Below are positions 8,638-19,200 of a stretch of DNA of 64,000 bases, in pieces. The notes under the pieces were generated by a model. That model was not told where the DNA came from and ran no database searches. It saw only the letters and a list, made by a program, of their open reading frames with translations. The position numbers and the translations under genes were made by a program. Origin of the DNA: DATDQA01 sp035292505 (GTDB lineage: Bacteria > Bacteroidota > Bacteroidia > Chitinophagales > Saprospiraceae); the NCBI GenBank assembly GCA_035292505.1, contig DATDQA010000022.1, positions 1-64,000 on the forward strand. Direction: 5' to 3'. Position 1 is the stretch's first letter. Every line of letters starts with the position of its first letter.

Positions 8638-8686
8638 TGGCATTGGTTCTTTTGCATCAAGGCAAAAGAACATAAACAGACACAGC

Positions 8687-9988
8687 ATGGCAAACATTGT
8701 AGCAATTGTCGGTCGACCCAATGTGGGCAAGTCCACGTTGTACAATCGCCTCATCGGCGAAAAGAAAGCAATCGTGGATGATATCAGCGGCGTGACACGC
8801 GACCGGCTCTATGGAATCTGCGAATGGAATGGCAAGACGATGACAGTCATCGATACCGGCGGCTTTGTGGCCTCCTCGAAAGATGTGTTTGAATCCGCGA
8901 TCCGTGAACAGGTACACATGGCGATTGATGAGGCGAAGGTGATCATTTTCATGGTTGACGTGACAACAGGCATTACGGACCTCGATGGCGAGATTGCGGA
9001 GATCCTGCGTAAAACGAAAAAGCCTGTCCTCCTTGCAGTAAACAAAGTGGACAACTATCAGCGGAGCATGGAAGCGAATGAGTTCTGGAGTCTGGGCTTC
9101 GAACAAACTTTCTTCCTGTCCTCCATCACAGGCAGCGGAAGCGGTGAGTTGTTGGATACGTTGACGGAATATCTATCCGATGAAAAAGAAGAGCCATCGG
9201 AAATGCCTTCCATCGCCGTGGTCGGTCAGCCCAATGTCGGTAAATCATCATTCGTCAATGCACTGCTTGGCGAGGAGCGGAACATTGTCACGGATATCGC
9301 CGGCACAACACGAGATTCTATTGACTCTGTCTATACCAAATTCGGCAAACAATTTATCCTTGTCGATACTGCGGGAATCAGGAAGAAAGCCTCTGTGAAA
9401 GAAAACCTGGAATTCTATGCAGTCCTGCGCGCAATTCATGCTGTCGAAGAAGCAGATGTCTGCATCATCATGCTCGATGCAAAACTTGGTATCGAAGCAC
9501 AGGACCTGAGTATTTTGCACCTCGCCCAAAAACGCAGGAAAGGAATCGTTTTGGTCATAAACAAATGGGACCTGATGGAGAAAGAGACGAATACAGCACG
9601 TGACTATGAGCTGAAATTGAAGAAACGGATAGAACCTTTTGATGATGTGCCTGTCATTTTCATTTCTGTTTTAGAAAAACAACGCATCTACCAGGCCATG
9701 GAGGCAGCGCTCGAAGTGTATGAAAACAGGAAACAGAAAATAAAGACGCATGAACTCAACGATGTCATGATGAAGGCGATTGAAGAGCATCCACCCTCCG
9801 CCTATCGCGGTGCGTTTATCAAAATCAAGTTTGTCAATCAGCTACCCATGCCATATCCGGCCTTCGTCTTTTTCTGTAATTATCCCCTGCATGTCAAAGC
9901 GAACTATAAGCAATACCTCGAAAACCAGCTTCGGAAAAACTTTAAATTTACCGGCGTCCCGATTGCGTTATTCTTCAGACAGAAGTAA
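8687..9988 (+). CDS. der: GTPase Der (EngA)
   Basis: 433 residues with two tandem GTPase domains, the hallmark of Der: first G1 GRPNVGKS (9-16) and second G1 GQPNVGKS (180-187), with G3 DTGG and DTAG (227-230), then a KH-like C-terminal domain. It acts in late 50S subunit assembly. The start at 8687 (MANIVAIVGRPNVGKS) is chosen by homology; the longer frame from 8432 is repeat sequence. An octamer array begins eight bases after the stop. Confidence 0.97.
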   Translation: MANIVAIVGRPNVGKSTLYNRLIGEKKAIVDDISGVTRDRLYGICEWNGKTMTVIDTGGFVASSKDVFESAIREQVHMAIDEAKVIIFMVDVTTGITDLDGEIAEILRKTKKPVLLAVNKVDNYQRSMEANEFWSLGFEQTFFLSSITGSGSGELLDTLTEYLSDEKEEPSEMPSIAVVGQPNVGKSSFVNALLGEERNIVTDIAGTTRDSIDSVYTKFGKQFILVDTAGIRKKASVKENLEFYAVLRAIHAVEEADVCIIMLDAKLGIEAQDLSILHLAQKRRKGIVLVINKWDLMEKETNTARDYELKLKKRIEPFDDVPVIFISVLEKQRIYQAMEAALEVYENRKQKIKTHELNDVMMKAIEEHPPSAYRGAFIKIKFVNQLPMPYPAFVFFCNYPLHVKANYKQYLENQLRKNFKFTGVPIALFFRQK

Positions 9989-9995
9989 TGCAGAA

Positions 9996-10048
9996 GGTGA
10001 GAAAGCGAGAAAGCGAGAGACGTAAGTTGGCAATTCGACGAGCTCAGG
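9996..10048. repeat. Octamer array and dispersed repeat copy 2
   Basis: 9996-10019 is three octamers GGTGAGAA, AGCGAGAA, AGCGAGAG. The same unit family appears inverted at 45075-45106. At 10034-10048 TTCGACGAGCTCAGG is a degenerate inverted copy of the repeat at 2070-2088. Confidence 0.7.
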
Positions 10049-10088
10049 CACCGAAGAAAGTATGAACGTCCAGTGATAGTAAATCCGA

Positions 10089-10123
10089 AGCAAACAGCGA
10101 ACAGCGAATAGCAAACAGCTAAG
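10089..10123. repeat. Heptamer array AGCAAAC/AGCGAAC, five units
   Basis: Units AGCAAAC, AGCGAAC, AGCGAAT, AGCAAAC, AGCTAAG end two bases before the TTG start codon of rmlC, in the place where a ribosome binding site would lie. Confidence 0.8.
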
Positions 10124-10125
10124 TT

Positions 10126-10671
10126 TTGAAGATCATTAAACCCGAAATACAAGGTCTCGTCATCCTCGAACCCGATGTCTTTAGCGACGATCGCGGATAT
10201 TTTTTCGAGTCGTATAATTATTCCTCATACCTGGTTGCCGGAATTCATGATGCGTTTGTACAAGACAACGAAGCACAGTCAAAGAAAGGTGTCCTGAGGG
10301 GATTGCATTACCAGGTGGGAGAATTGGCACAGAGTAAGCTTGTGCGCGTGATTCAGGGCGCTGTGTATGATGTCGTTGTCGATATCAGGGAAGGATCTCC
10401 GACGCATGGCAAATGGTATGGCATTGAACTGTCAGCACAGAATAAAAAACAATTCTACATTCCTCGTGGCTTTGCGCATGGCTATCTGTCATTGGAAGAA
10501 CGAACGATTCTGAGCTACAAGTGCGACAACTTTTATTCCAGGGCGCACGAAGGAGGAATACGTTACGATGATCCGCTTCTTGGTATCAAATGGCCAATAG
10601 ATGGTATTCTGGCAATTGTCTCTGAGCGGGATCTCGGACTTCCGGCCTTCGGATCACATCGTTTACCATGA
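10126..10671 (+). CDS. rmlC: dTDP-4-dehydrorhamnose 3,5-epimerase
   Basis: 181 residues from a TTG start (KIIKPEIQGLVILEP matches family N-termini; there is no alternative ATG nearby). The cupin fold carries RGLHYQ with the catalytic His, VRVIQGAVYDVVVDIR and IPRGFAHGY. It isomerises dTDP-4-keto-6-deoxyglucose in dTDP-L-rhamnose synthesis for surface polysaccharide. Its stop overlaps the rmlD start by four bases, so the two are translationally coupled. rmlA and rmlB are not in the window. Confidence 0.95.
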   Translation: MKIIKPEIQGLVILEPDVFSDDRGYFFESYNYSSYLVAGIHDAFVQDNEAQSKKGVLRGLHYQVGELAQSKLVRVIQGAVYDVVVDIREGSPTHGKWYGIELSAQNKKQFYIPRGFAHGYLSLEERTILSYKCDNFYSRAHEGGIRYDDPLLGIKWPIDGILAIVSERDLGLPAFGSHRLP

Positions 10672-11537
10672 GCAGGATGCGGATTCTTGTCACGGGCGCT
10701 GAAGGTCAACTGGGTCGATCTCTCGCAAAGCATGCCCACACTTCTCAGGCTAGTGTTGTTTTTGCGTCCAGAAGTGACCTGGATATTGCTGATACAGAAG
10801 CATTCCGGCCTTTCTTTGCGTCACATCAATTTGACTTCTGCATCAATACCGCTGCATATACGAAGGTCGATCTTGCAGAACAGCAGCAGCAGGAAGCACA
10901 TCTTATAAATGGTATCGCTCCGGGATTTTTAGCTCAAGCATGTCATGATCAAGAATGCACTTTTATCCATCTCTCCAGCGACTATGTCTATCATAATGGA
11001 CTGAGAAGATCACTCAGAGAGGATGATCCTGTATCGCCTGTCTCCGTCTATGCTCAGACAAAATTGGAGGGAGAGCAAAACGCATTGCATGCAAATCCGC
11101 GCACATTGATCATCCGCACATCATGGCTTTTTTCCGAATTCGGGCACAATTTCGTCAAGACCATGACCAGATTGATGATTGCAGGAAAATCCCTACGCAT
11201 CGTCAATGATCAGTTCGGTTGCCCTACTTATGCCGGAGACCTCGCTCTTGTAATTTTGAAAATCATCAAGACTCTTCATGCGGATGGACCTCGCGACGAG
11301 ATGTATGGGATCTTCAACTACTGCAATGAAGGCACAACCACATGGTATGATTTCGCAAGAGAGATTGCGACGATGTTAGGGGTCACACCTGATATTATTC
11401 CGGTAAGCACTTCAGATTACGCTGCCCCCGCATCGCGGCCTCTATATAGCGTGTTGGATACAACCAAAATCAAAAAGGCATACGGTATCCAGATTGGGCA
11501 TTGGAGGGAAGGATTGAGTTTAGTATTAGAGAATTAG
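10668..11537 (+). CDS. rmlD: dTDP-4-dehydrorhamnose reductase
   Basis: 289 residues. Extended SDR fold with the N-terminal nucleotide-binding motif TGAEGQLGRSL (residues 8-18) and catalytic YxxxK (YAQTK), with SSDYVY upstream of it, all typical of RmlD. It makes the last, NADPH-dependent step to dTDP-L-rhamnose in the cytosol. It starts inside the rmlC stop (ATGA overlap). The product would supply envelope glycans, fitting the sugar transferase at 51-52 kb. Confidence 0.95.
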   Translation: MSRMRILVTGAEGQLGRSLAKHAHTSQASVVFASRSDLDIADTEAFRPFFASHQFDFCINTAAYTKVDLAEQQQQEAHLINGIAPGFLAQACHDQECTFIHLSSDYVYHNGLRRSLREDDPVSPVSVYAQTKLEGEQNALHANPRTLIIRTSWLFSEFGHNFVKTMTRLMIAGKSLRIVNDQFGCPTYAGDLALVILKIIKTLHADGPRDEMYGIFNYCNEGTTTWYDFAREIATMLGVTPDIIPVSTSDYAAPASRPLYSVLDTTKIKKAYGIQIGHWREGLSLVLEN

Positions 11538-11874
11538 ATAAAACAGTGTTTCGCTACAAAGGAGTCCCTTTAGGGGGTTCTGTCCATGTCTGCTTCACAC
11601 GCCGTCACTTAAACTTTGGCAAGCAACCGAAACGGCTTCGTGCATCGCTTTGCACCACCGCTGGAGCCAGCTATGGCGGCACGCGGTCGCGTAGCTTCAG
11701 CGGAGCAAAGAAGGCAATGCCCGCAAGGTTGTTCCGCAGTTTTACCGGCTTTACCGATTTTTCCGGCTTCACCAGTTTTCCTGTTTTCCCGGCTTCATCG
11801 ATTTTACCGATTTTCCCGTTTCTCCCTTTTTTCCGCTTTCCGCGTATCTTGACATCAGTTCGTGCGTTATATCC
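11538..11874. other. Gap of 337 bases with a nonamer array
   Basis: No gene supported. The left part (11538-11730) is G/C-rich with short inverted words, the right part is the array at 11739-11818. A weak promoter-like TATCTTGA lies at 11844-11851, 24 bases before the next ATG. The 125-residue frame over it translates the array into F-T-G/F-S-G triplets and is rejected. Confidence 0.65.
11739..11818. repeat. Nonamer array of GTTTTACCG type, about nine units
   Basis: Units such as GTTTTACCG, GCTTTACCG, ATTTTTCCG, GTTTTCCCG, ATTTTACCG, ATTTTCCCG follow with period 9 and a single one-base slip near 11782. Confidence 0.75.
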
Positions 11875-14595
11875 ATGATGAAACGATTTATCCTCAACAT
11901 CCTCGTGATTAGCGGTCTTTCTTTAGCGGCTCATGCCACGCATAACAGGGCAGGAGAAATCACCTATCAGCAAATCGGAGACCTTACCATCCGTGTGACG
12001 ATTACCACCTATACGAAAACAAGCAGTGTGCCGGCAGATCGTGATACATTGGAGCTTTTCTGGGGGGATGGCAGTAGTACGATGGTCGGCCGCAACAATG
12101 GCAATGGCGATCCGCAACCTAATGACATTAAGATCAATTACTACATCGCAGAACACACATATCCGGGTAGGGCGACATATACACTTTCGATGATGGATCC
12201 CAATCGCATCGCCGGTATTTCAAATGTCAACCCCCCAAACTCGGATGGTGTGCCGTTTTATATCGAGACGACATTTACCTTTCTCAATCCACAGTTTCAG
12301 GGATATAATAGTTCTCCCGTTTTGCTTCAGCCACCATTGGATTTTGCCTGTATAAACAAGCGTTATATCCACAATCCGAATGCGTTTGATCCCGATGGAG
12401 ACAGCTTGTCGTATGAGCTGATCATCCCGCTGCAGGATTCAGGGATGTTGGTTCCCAATTACATTTTCCCTGATCAGATCGGTCCCGGGCCAACAAATCA
12501 CATCAGCCTTAATCCAGTCACCGGTGATTTTGTGTGGAATGCGCCTGTGGTCGCAGGCACATATAATATTGCAATGCGCATCCATGAATATCGCAATGGC
12601 ATCCGTATCAATTCCATGATTCGTGATATGCAGATCATCGTGTTGATCTGTGAAAACGAACCACCAACGATTACTGCACAGGAAGAGTACTGTGTCGTCG
12701 CCGGACAAACGCTTGAATTTACCGTGGGTGTTTCAGATCCCGATGTGGGTCAGCTTGTCGCGCTCTCAATGTTGGGGGGCCCTCTGGAAATATCGGATCA
12801 GATCACTTTGTCCGTAGGTCCGGTGTTTATGACACCACCTTTCAATGCAACATTCCGCTGGGTGACCGCTTGTAATGAAATTTCAGATCAATACTATACC
12901 CTGATCTTCCGTGCTGTGGACAATTCCATTGGAGGAAATGATACCACAGGACTTGCCGATCTAAAAACCGTCAGAATAAAAGTCGTAGGTCCTCCTCCTG
13001 AAGATATAGACGCGCAAAGCAGTAGTGAATCGATTCGCGTATCCTGGGAGAGTCCCTATTTCTGCGAAAACCCCGGTGATGACTCTTTCCGTGGTTTTGC
13101 TGTATGGCGACGCGAAGGCAGTAAAGTCGTCGTGCGTGATACCTGCAATCCCGGGCTGGAAGACCAGGGATATATCAAAATAGGATCTAATGTGAAGACC
13201 CAGTCCGGGGACAGATATGTTTTCGATGATATGGATGTAGATCGTGGCCGCACCTATTGCTATCGCGTTCTCGCAGAGTTTTCAAAACTGACAAATTCCG
13301 GTCAACCCTATAATCGGGTAGCGGGTCTGCATTCTGATGAAGCTTGTGTCCAACTCAACAGGGATGTTCCGCTCATTACCCATGTAACTATAGATATAAC
13401 TTCGGAAACAACTGGTGCAATCACTGTACGTTGGGTGAAACCTCTTGCAGAAGCATTGGATACGGTAGCGAATCCTGGTCCGTACGGATTCCAGTTGATG
13501 CACAGCATCGGGATTGCAGGAAGCAACTTCTCGCTGGTTCCCGGAGGAAGTATGATAAGCCAGACATACAAAGAAGTGCGGGATACAATGGTACTGCATG
13601 TACCCTTAAATACCAGAAATTCAGGTCATAATTATTACGTGGATTTTACCACAGGCAGTGGTTTCCATGATATATCTCCAGAAGCATCTTCCGTGTTTCT
13701 TAAAATTGAACCTACGGATAAAGCTGCGTTGCTCACCTGGGAGTACCTGACACCATGGAATAATCATGCTTTTGAAATCTATCGACGTAATCAATCAGGC
13801 AGCTTTGACTTTGTAGCCATCACTCCTGAGATTGAGTATCGCGATGGCGGACTGGAAAACGGCATTGAGTATTGTTATTTTATACGGAGTATCGGATCGT
13901 ATGGGATCACAGGGCTGCCCGATCCACTCTACAATGTATCCCAGGAAGCATGTGTCATACCATTGGACAATGTCGCCCCCTGCCCACCTCGTATCGATGT
14001 CAGAAATATTTGTGCCGAGGCAGGCAATACTACACCGGAAGAAGCATTTCGCAATACCGTGATCTGGACTGATGATAGCGGCTGTGACAATCAGGACATT
14101 ATTCTCTATAATATTTATTATGCTGCAAACAGGTCGTCCACATTTTCCTTAGTTGGTACGGTCAATGCTGCAGACCCAAATACCTTAATACATCAGCCGG
14201 AGGATGGCATAGCAGGATGTTATGTGGTTACAGCTATGGATGAAGAAGGCAATGAAAGTATTTTCAGCAACCAGATCTGTGTGGAGAATTGTCCACTCTA
14301 TGAACTTCCGAATGCATTTACACCGAATGGTGATGGCAGCAATGATGTGTTTGAACCTTTTCCTTACCGGTTTGTGGAGCGTATCGACCTGAAAGTATTT
14401 AACCGTTGGGGTCAGCTAGTCTTTACAACCACAAACCCGGATATTCTTTGGGACGGCAGTAATCTCAACGGAAAAGAGCTTGCAGACGGCGTCTACCATT
14501 ATGTCTGCTATGTCTACGAACAGCCACTGACAGGAGGTTCACAAAATGTGAGACAGCTCAATGGTTTTATTGAATTGCTGAAGGGTCAGAGGTAG
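11875..14595 (+). CDS. Large secreted protein with T9SS type B C-terminal domain
   Basis: 906 residues. A Sec signal peptide of about 20 residues is followed by Ig/cadherin-like beta-sandwich modules (motifs FDPDGDSLSYEL and SDPDVGQ) and fibronectin-III-like modules from about 370 to 800 (RVSWESPYFCENPGD, VRWVKP, LLTWEY). The last 95 residues are the gliding-motility-associated C-terminal domain: NAFTPNGDGSNDVF, LKVFNRWGQLVF, WDGSNLNGKELADGVYHY. That domain directs export by the type IX system and attachment or release at the surface. Many Cys residues suggest an extracellular fold. No enzymatic motif is seen, so an adhesive or structural role is likely. The second of two adjacent ATGs is an equal start candidate. 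Confidence 0.9.
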   Translation: MMKRFILNILVISGLSLAAHATHNRAGEITYQQIGDLTIRVTITTYTKTSSVPADRDTLELFWGDGSSTMVGRNNGNGDPQPNDIKINYYIAEHTYPGRATYTLSMMDPNRIAGISNVNPPNSDGVPFYIETTFTFLNPQFQGYNSSPVLLQPPLDFACINKRYIHNPNAFDPDGDSLSYELIIPLQDSGMLVPNYIFPDQIGPGPTNHISLNPVTGDFVWNAPVVAGTYNIAMRIHEYRNGIRINSMIRDMQIIVLICENEPPTITAQEEYCVVAGQTLEFTVGVSDPDVGQLVALSMLGGPLEISDQITLSVGPVFMTPPFNATFRWVTACNEISDQYYTLIFRAVDNSIGGNDTTGLADLKTVRIKVVGPPPEDIDAQSSSESIRVSWESPYFCENPGDDSFRGFAVWRREGSKVVVRDTCNPGLEDQGYIKIGSNVKTQSGDRYVFDDMDVDRGRTYCYRVLAEFSKLTNSGQPYNRVAGLHSDEACVQLNRDVPLITHVTIDITSETTGAITVRWVKPLAEALDTVANPGPYGFQLMHSIGIAGSNFSLVPGGSMISQTYKEVRDTMVLHVPLNTRNSGHNYYVDFTTGSGFHDISPEASSVFLKIEPTDKAALLTWEYLTPWNNHAFEIYRRNQSGSFDFVAITPEIEYRDGGLENGIEYCYFIRSIGSYGITGLPDPLYNVSQEACVIPLDNVAPCPPRIDVRNICAEAGNTTPEEAFRNTVIWTDDSGCDNQDIILYNIYYAANRSSTFSLVGTVNAADPNTLIHQPEDGIAGCYVVTAMDEEGNESIFSNQICVENCPLYELPNAFTPNGDGSNDVFEPFPYRFVERIDLKVFNRWGQLVFTTTNPDILWDGSNLNGKELADGVYHYVCYVYEQPLTGGSQNVRQLNGFIELLKGQR

Positions 14596-14647
14596 AGAAG
14601 CCTGAAAATACTTCACGTTTCAAACTTCGCAGAAGGACGCTGATCTT

Positions 14648-15472
14648 TTATTTACTTTTCTCCAGAACCATGATATCCTGAAAGTCAAGAGTAGATTCGC
14701 TTCTCCCTGACCATGTACCGTAGAACCTATGTCTCACCATAAATCCTGTTTTCTGTAAGAGCCAGTCAATTTCTACTTCATCGTATGCCACATTTGCGGA
14801 CATGACATCCGGATTCATCAGGTAACATCCATCTGACATGTAGTCGAAGCGAAAATCCTGTTGCTGCATCTTATTGCGTGCAACGTCGTTTAGCAGGAAA
14901 AGGGTGATGAAGAGCACCCCTTTATCTTTTAAGGTCCGGTGTATCTCAGTCAGGTAGTGCTCTACTTCAGGATAGATCATATGCGTAAATACTGAAATCA
15001 CGATAGTGACATCGTAACTCGAACTCTCATAAGGAAATGTAAAGTGTTGTGCTTTTTTCCCAGTCGCTATGTAGAGATCGTTGATCACCTCGACTTGTCG
15101 AAACTGAAAATTGGGATAGGATGTCGTAACGTGCTCCTGGCACCAATGGATACCTTGCTTTACAACATCAAAGCCATCATATCTCGCTGTCTGATCCAGA
15201 TAGCCTGTCAGCGCCACCGCCATCCGTCCAACTCCACATCCAACATCCAGTACATAATGATGCGGCATTAAACCGGCATAGCGAATGAAATAACCAAGGT
15301 ACCTCTGTCCAACCTCGAGGTAATCTCCGGATCCGGTAAACATGAGCCCTTTGGGAGGCACCATCTTTTTTTTCCCCACCAGATATTGTATGATGTCGAT
15401 TGGCAGATAGTAGAATCGCCTGGCGAGTAAGCGGAGTTTTGGAGGAAGTTTGTAGTATATTTTACGGAGCAT
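14648..15472 (-). CDS. Class I SAM-dependent methyltransferase
   Basis: 274 residues from ATG 15472; a frame 14 codons longer exists, but MLRKIYYKLPPKLRLLARR is the natural basic N-terminus. Rossmann motif I is VLDVGCGVGR (about 73-82), followed by an acidic loop (YDGFDVV) and a post-motif ISVFTHMIYPEVEHYL. The family transfers a methyl group from S-adenosylmethionine; the acceptor cannot be read from the sequence. The basic N-terminal segment suggests membrane or glycan association. It is divergent from riboflavin synthase and convergent with the T9SS type B gene. Confidence 0.85.
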   Translation of the reverse strand: MLRKIYYKLPPKLRLLARRFYYLPIDIIQYLVGKKKMVPPKGLMFTGSGDYLEVGQRYLGYFIRYAGLMPHHYVLDVGCGVGRMAVALTGYLDQTARYDGFDVVKQGIHWCQEHVTTSYPNFQFRQVEVINDLYIATGKKAQHFTFPYESSSYDVTIVISVFTHMIYPEVEHYLTEIHRTLKDKGVLFITLFLLNDVARNKMQQQDFRFDYMSDGCYLMNPDVMSANVAYDEVEIDWLLQKTGFMVRHRFYGTWSGRSESTLDFQDIMVLEKSK

Positions 15473-15567
15473 AGCTGGTACATCGCAACAGCTTGGTAAG
15501 GTAGTAAAGGTCACATTGACCAGGAGGTTAGATACGAATTCTCAATAAACTCGTGATCTTTACGCTC

Positions 15568-16152
15568 ATGTTTACAGGCATCGTTGAAATCACCGGAGAT
15601 GTGATCCGGATTGAGAGAACAGGCGACATTCTGAACGTTACAGTACGTTCGGGGATTTCATCTGAACTGAAAGTAGATCAAAGCGTGGCGCACAATGGCG
15701 TATGTCTCACAGTCATTGCCGTAATGGATGATATGCACACGGTGCAGCTCGTACAAGAGACACTGGAGAGGTCACATTTCAATACCATTATGTCAGGCGC
15801 TGTAATCAATCTTGAAAGATCCATGCCGGCTACCGGAAGATTCGAAGGGCATCTGGTACAAGGTCATGTTGATTGTATGGGTCAGTTGATAGCGGTCAAA
15901 GACGGTATCTATTTTTTCCGTTATCCAATTGTTCATGCAAAATTGCTTGTAGAAAAAGGTTCAGTGTGTGTAAATGGTGTGAGCCTGACAATAGCGTCCC
16001 TGGAAGGAGACATATTTGGTGTTGCCATCATACCCTATACGCTGGCCAATACCAATTTCCATAACATGACTCCGGGTGCTTTAGTCAACCTTGAATTTGA
16101 CATCCTGGCAAAACACATAGCCCGGATGATGGAACTGCGTGGGATTATGTAG
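15568..16152 (+). CDS. ribE: Riboflavin synthase, alpha chain
   Basis: 194 residues from ATG 15568 (MFTGIVEITG, the canonical opening; the GTG at 15553 is less likely). Two tandem lumazine-binding repeats each carry a FTGIVE- or GHLVQGHVD-like motif, followed by NGVSLTIA in the second. The enzyme converts two 6,7-dimethyl-8-ribityllumazine molecules to riboflavin. A strong bidirectional hairpin follows the stop. No other rib gene lies nearby. Confidence 0.96.
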   Translation: MFTGIVEITGDVIRIERTGDILNVTVRSGISSELKVDQSVAHNGVCLTVIAVMDDMHTVQLVQETLERSHFNTIMSGAVINLERSMPATGRFEGHLVQGHVDCMGQLIAVKDGIYFFRYPIVHAKLLVEKGSVCVNGVSLTIASLEGDIFGVAIIPYTLANTNFHNMTPGALVNLEFDILAKHIARMMELRGIM

Positions 16153-16160
16153 AATTACAA

Positions 16161-16189
16161 AAAGGGTGCGTCCGCGGACAGCACCCTTT
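16161..16189. terminator. Bidirectional terminator between ribE and rpoC
   Basis: A nine-bp stem AAAGGGTGC/GCACCCTTT encloses a second stem GTCC/GGAC with one bulged A. The A-run before and T-rich run after allow use from both convergent transcripts. Confidence 0.9.
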
Positions 16190-16217
16190 ATTTCAAAACT
16201 TATAATCAGTAGGAAGC

Positions 16218-19200
16218 TCACATATCCTCTCCATCCCCATCCACTGGTTGCACAAGCAACTTCCCGAATTCGGCCATACCCGTACCTGCCGGGATACGTT
16301 TTCCGACAATGACATTCTCTTTTAATCCTAACAATTCATCTCGACGTGCACCGATTGCTGCAGTACTGAGGACTTTAGTCGTCTCCTGGAAGGATGCAGC
16401 CGAAATCCAGCTCGGTGTTCCCAAAGAAGACCTGGTGATCCCCTGCAACATCGCACTTGACGTAGCGGCAACTCCATCCCGATGTTCAACCAGTTTTTTA
16501 TCATTCCGCTTCAGCAAAGAATTCTCTTCTCTTAGCTGACGCAACATGACTAACTGCCCTGGCTTCAACCGCTCAGAGTCTCCTGCATCCACGACAAATT
16601 TTTTGTCGAAGATCCAATCGTTCTGTGCGAGGAAATCGTACTTCTCCACTGCTTCTCCTTCAAGGAAGCTCGTATCGCCCGGATCTTCGATTTGTACTCT
16701 GCGCATCATCTGGCGTACAATGACTTCAATGTGCTTGTCATTGATATTGATACCCTGTGAACGATACACTTCCTGTACACCGTTTACGAGATAATACTGT
16801 ACTGCAAAGGGACCCTTGATATTCAGAATATCTCTGGGCGAGATAGAACCATCGGAGAGTGGCGTACCAGCGCGCACGAAGTCACCTTCCTGCACAAGCA
16901 TGTGTTTTGACAAGCCAATGAGATATTTTCTGCTCTGGCCAGTCTTCTCGTCCTCCACGAATACCTCGAGGTTGCCACGTTTGATTTTTCCGAATGATAC
17001 AATACCATCGATCTCAGAGACGTCTGCAGGGTTCGACGGATTTCTTGCTTCGAACAATTCCGTAACCCGTGGAAGACCACCAGTGATATCCTGAATCTTG
17101 CCGAGATTGCGTGGAATCTTCACAATGATATCTCCGGAATTCAATGTCGCGCCATCTTCAATGGATAAGTATGATCCTACAGGCAGTTTATAATTCTTGA
17201 GGACCTCACCATCTTTATCGACGACCTGAATAAACGGAATCTTCTTTTTATTCTTGGACTCAACAATCACTTTCTCTGCATATCCAGTTTGATCATCACG
17301 TTCGATCCGGTACGTTATCCCTTCTTCGATACTGTCAAATTTTGCAATACCTGCGAACTCAGAGACGATGACTGCATTGAAGGGATCCCAGTCGCAAATG
17401 ACTTCGCCGCGCGTTACTTTCTGTCCATCTTTCACAAAAATCTTCGCGCCATATGGAATGTGATGGCTTGCAAATTGCTTCCTTGTCTCCGGATCTACGA
17501 TACGCAATTCACCTGAACGTGAAATAACGACTGCCGTTTCACCTTTAGCCGGTATTGTCACACGCATCCCTTCATCGAATTCTATTGTACCGTCGAATTT
17601 TGAGGTGAGTTCCGATTCCTGCTTGGACACCGAAGCGATGCCACCTACGTGAAAAGTACGGAGTGTGAGCTGTGTACCTGGCTCACCAATACTCTGTGCG
17701 GCAATGATACCCACTGCATCTCCACGCTCTGTGATGCGACCGGTGGCCAGATTTTTCCCATAGCACTTCGTGCATACGCCTCGCTCGGTCTCACATGTAA
17801 GCACTGAGCGGATTGTAACTGCTTCAATGCCGACGTCTTCGATATAATCTGCTGTCCGCTCATTAATATACTCCCCAGCTTCAAGGATCAACTCATCCGT
17901 CACAGGATGATAAATATCATGCAAGGAGAAACGTCCCATGATCCGTGAACTCAGTGTTTCGATGACTTTTTCATTATCCTTCAATGCTGTCGTCTCAATC
18001 CCTCTCAGTGTATCACAATCTTCCTCCATGATGACAACATCCTGGGCGACGTCGACAAGACGACGTGTGAGGTAGCCTGCATCAGCAGTCTTCAACGCCG
18101 TATCTGCAAGACCTTTGCGCGCGCCGTGTGTGGAGATGAAATATTCCTGTACCGATAAACCGTCAAGGAAGTTTGACAGAATCGGGTTTTCGATAATCGC
18201 ACGACCCGTATCCCCGGATTTCCTCGGCTTTGCCATCAGACCCCGAAGACCGCAGAGCTGTTTAATCTGTGCTTTGGATCCCCGCGCTCCTGAATGCAAC
18301 ATCATATAAACCGAATTGAAGCCTCCTTTATGCTCCGAAAGTTCTTTCATCAGGCTATCCGTAATACGGTTGTCGGCATATGTCCATTTATCGATGATCT
18401 GATTGTAACGCTCATTGTTTGTGATGAGACCCATGTTATAGTTCTCCCACACTTCATCCACTTCCACCTGTGCTTCCTTCAGCGTCGCTTCCTTGATCGT
18501 AGGTGTGATCAGGTCTCCGAGATTGAAGGAAAGACCACCGCGAAATGACCAAAGGAATCCGAGATCTTTGATTTCATCCAGAAATCTGGCTGTCCTGGGA
18601 AAGTCGGTACGCCGGATGATATCTCCAATAATGATCTTCAGATTCTTCTTTGTGAGAAGCTCATTCAAATATGGCAGACCTTGTGGTACGGCTTTATTGA
18701 AAATCACTCTTCCCGCGGTAGTTTCGACACGTGCTTTTTTCAAGCCTAACTTTTCATCCTCTACATCCACACGCACATGAATCAATGCATGCAGATCAAC
18801 TTTACCTTCATTGAACGCAATGACTACTTCTTCAGGAGAGTAAAATATTCTGCCTTCACCAAGAGCTTTTTCTTTTCCTTTCGACCTGCGCTCTTTTGTC
18901 AGATAATACAAACCAAGCACCATGTCCTGCGATGGTAGTGTGACCGGGGAACCATCCTGGGGATTCAGCATATTATGTGATGCCAGCATCAGGAGTTGCG
19001 CCTCCAGAATTGCAGCCTGTCCCAATGGTACGTGGACTGCCATCTGGTCACCGTCGAAGTCAGCGTTGAATGCACCGCATACCAATGGATGCAACTGAAT
19101 GGCCTTACCTTCCACTAGCTTTGGCTGGAACGCCTGGATTGAAAGCCTGTGAAGTGTAGGAGCCCGGTTGAGCAATACCGGGTGACCGGCAAGTATATTC

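Larger units (their letters stand above)
8282..8686. other. Repeat-filled era-der spacer (405 bases)
   Basis: No gene supported. It contains two copies of the twin-hairpin core (8404-8424, 8617-8637), a related half copy (8601-8616), the inverted repeat TGCCCG...CGGGCA around 8558-8580, and a Bacteroidota-type palindromic stretch near 8645-8672 (TTCTTTTGC...GCAAAAGAA). The Der frame reads through it, but the homologous start is at 8687. Confidence 0.75.

Noticed and set aside
8432..8686. N-terminal extension of Der
   Set aside because: It is translated repeat DNA; the family start is at 8687.
11501..11878. 125-codon ORF after rmlD
   Set aside because: Its C-terminal half is the translated nonamer array and the rest is low-similarity spacer.
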